In this document: positions 6,211 through 7,092 of the stretch, piece after piece
Position numbering within the stretch: position 1 is the stretch's first letter
Layout: each line of letters begins with the position of its first letter
DNA from: Asaia bogorensis
Lineage (GTDB): Bacteria; Pseudomonadota; Alphaproteobacteria; Acetobacterales; Acetobacteraceae
Length of the DNA stretch: 7,092 nt
NCBI GenBank assembly: GCA_945873675.1
Contig: CAMCEP010000139.1
Span: 1 to 7,092, forward strand
Direction: 5' to 3'
The notes under the pieces: generated by a model
The model's input: the letters and a program-made list of their open reading frames with translations, nothing else
What the model was told of the DNA's origin: nothing
Databases searched by the model: none
Position numbers and translations under genes: made by a program

Positions 6211-6230
6211 CCTTTCCTTAACCGGAAAGG
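6211..6230 (+). promoter_or_regulatory. Perfect hairpin containing a Shine-Dalgarno in its 3' arm
   Basis: CCTTTCC (6211-6217), loop TTAACC, GGAAAGG (6224-6230): a perfect 7-bp stem with a 6-nt loop in the gap between SDR and flavoenzyme. The 3' arm is itself a good SD, 6 nt before ATG 6237. Folded mRNA would hide this SD, so the hairpin may lower or tune translation of the flavoenzyme. It is not a classical terminator, because CATAAAATGG rather than a T-tract follows. Confidence 0.5.
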
Positions 6231-6236
6231 CATAAA

Positions 6237-6251
6237 ATGGTGTTGTCATGA
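6237..6251 (+). other. Four-codon ORF (MVLS-stop) overlapping the flavoenzyme start
   Basis: ATG GTG TTG TCA TGA runs from 6237. Its stop overlaps the flavoenzyme ATG (6248) as ATGA, the typical coupling overlap. The SD GGAAAGG is correctly placed (6 nt) for this ORF but 17 nt from the flavoenzyme start, which has no good SD of its own. Ribosomes may therefore load here and re-initiate at 6248. Alternatively a sequencing indel separates one true start from its gene. Confidence 0.35.
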
Positions 6252-7092
6252 CAGCACGACGCTTCGACGCAATGGTGATTGGTGGCGGGCTGGTGGGGTC
6301 CGCCATTGCCTGGGGCCTCAGGCGCGAAGGCCTGTCCGTTGCGCTGCTGGATGAAGGTGACGCTGCCTATCGCGCCAGCCGCGGCAATTTCGGCCTGGTC
6401 TGGGTGCAATCCAAGGGGCTCGGCGCGCCGTGGTATCAGCGCTGGACGCGCCAATCGGCGGAAAGCTGGGCAGCATTGGCTGATGATCTGGCCAAGCAAA
6501 CCGGCTTATCGCTGGGTTTGTCACAACCGGGCGGGCTGCATCTATGCCTTTCTGATCGTGAAATGGCTGACCGCGAAGCCCGCTTGGAACAGATGAAGCG
6601 CGAAGCGGGTAATTACGGTTTTGAATATCGCATGTTGGATGCGCGGGAAGCGCGCGAAATGCTGCCCGGGCTTGGCCCCGCCGTGGTTGGCGCTGCCTTC
6701 ACGCCTTATGACGGGCATGTCAGTCCGCTCGCGCTGCTCCGCAGCCTGCATCACGGGTTTACGGCACTCGGTGGGGTTTATCTGCCCAATGTGAAAATCA
6801 CCGGCATCGCAACGGCGCCGCGCAATTTCCTGCTGGAAACCAACCTCGGCACCATCCAGGCCGAACGTGCGGTACTGGCCGCTGGCCTTGGTAATGCAAC
6901 GCTTGCCCCTCATTTCGGGCTTAAGGCGCCGGTGCGCCCGCAGCGCGGCCAGGTGCTGGTGACGGAACGCACGCGCGCTGCCCTTCCCATGCCCACAACA
7001 ACCATTCGCCAAACCGGTGAGGGCAGCATCATGCTGGGCGATAGCGTGGAGGAAGTGGGCTTTGATACACGCCAAAGCCAACCCGTGATGGC
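6248..7092 (+). CDS. FAD-dependent oxidoreductase, HcnC/OoxB-like, N-terminal part (3' truncated by window)
   Basis: The frame is open from ATG 6248 to the window end, giving 281 full codons of what is normally a protein of about 370-400 residues. The N-terminus has the FAD-binding GGGLVG at 12-17, and the second strand ends LLDEGD (33-38), where the acidic residue binds the ribose of FAD. SRGNFGLVWVQSKG at 44-57 is a segment I associate with the DAO-family proteins HcnC (hydrogen cyanide synthase) and OoxB (opine oxidase). AAG at 211-213 closes the second Rossmann part. Such enzymes oxidise glycine, opines or similar secondary amines, sometimes with partner subunits encoded next door. The only in-frame ATG that fits is 6248, since an upstream TAA (6233-6235) blocks extension. 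It follows the NADP-type SDR after 44 nt containing a hairpin and a 4-codon ORF. The family is clear; the HcnC/OoxB subtype is moderately sure. Confidence 0.87.
   Translation, partial: MTARRFDAMVIGGGLVGSAIAWGLRREGLSVALLDEGDAAYRASRGNFGLVWVQSKGLGAPWYQRWTRQSAESWAALADDLAKQTGLSLGLSQPGGLHLCLSDREMADREARLEQMKREAGNYGFEYRMLDAREAREMLPGLGPAVVGAAFTPYDGHVSPLALLRSLHHGFTALGGVYLPNVKITGIATAPRNFLLETNLGTIQAERAVLAAGLGNATLAPHFGLKAPVRPQRGQVLVTERTRAALPMPTTTIRQTGEGSIMLGDSVEEVGFDTRQSQPVM

Noticed and set aside
6211..6230. Intrinsic terminator between the SDR and the flavoenzyme
   Set aside because: The hairpin is short and followed by CATAAAATGG rather than a T-tract; masking of the SD is a better reading.
6542..7081. 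Minus-strand open frame of 179 codons
   Set aside because: It is antisense to the FAD oxidoreductase, whose frame carries clear motifs; its His/Arg/Ala-rich composition is typical of a shadow frame.
1..7092. Mobile element, CRISPR array, tRNA or rRNA
   Set aside because: No transposase or integrase, no long terminal repeats, no regularly spaced repeats and no structural RNA pattern were seen.

Overview
The window reads as a piece of a GC-rich proteobacterial chromosome. The codons are G/C-biased and there is a clear Shine-Dalgarno (SD) sequence before nearly every gene. The combination of DadA-like flavoenzymes, many short-chain dehydrogenases (SDRs) and a small-molecule catabolic layout suggests an alphaproteobacterium, perhaps Rhodospirillales/Acetobacteraceae. 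That taxonomic guess is inference only. I see no rRNA, tRNA, CRISPR array, transposase or phage gene. Coding density is very high and the only non-coding stretches are short.

Layout. (1) A plus-strand operon at the left edge: the C-terminal part of a DadA-like FAD amino-acid dehydrogenase (1-855), then two tandem SDRs (870-1673 and 1690-2463) with 14- and 16-nt gaps. (2) A convergent minus-strand operon, read right to left: a 36-codon ORF (5354-5244), an SDR (5240-4470), a crotonase-fold protein with isomerase-type active-site features (4392-3604), and an iron-type alcohol dehydrogenase/maleylacetate-reductase-like protein (3599-2460). The two operons meet with overlapping stop codons at 2460-2463. 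(3) A 99-nt divergent regulatory region (5355-5453) holding an interrupted inverted repeat and a spaced direct repeat. (4) A second plus-strand unit: an SDR with NADP-type features (5454-6203), then the N-terminal part of an HcnC/OoxB-like FAD oxidoreductase (6248 to the window end). The junction between these two carries a perfect hairpin that contains an SD, and a 4-codon ORF that overlaps the flavoenzyme start codon.

How it may work together (inference). Two amine/amino-acid-oxidising flavoenzymes frame four SDRs, an Fe-ADH-fold oxidoreductase and an enoyl-CoA isomerase-like protein. This fits a catabolic cluster in which an amine or amino acid is oxidatively deaminated, the resulting alcohol or ketone functions are adjusted by SDRs, and a CoA-linked unsaturated intermediate is rearranged. 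The substrate cannot be named from the sequence. Nothing here proves an undescribed system. The most distinctive points are the short leader-like ORFs at 5244-5354 and 6237-6251, the SD-containing hairpin at 6211-6230, the possible amidase remnant, and the non-canonical metal-site residues in the Fe-ADH.
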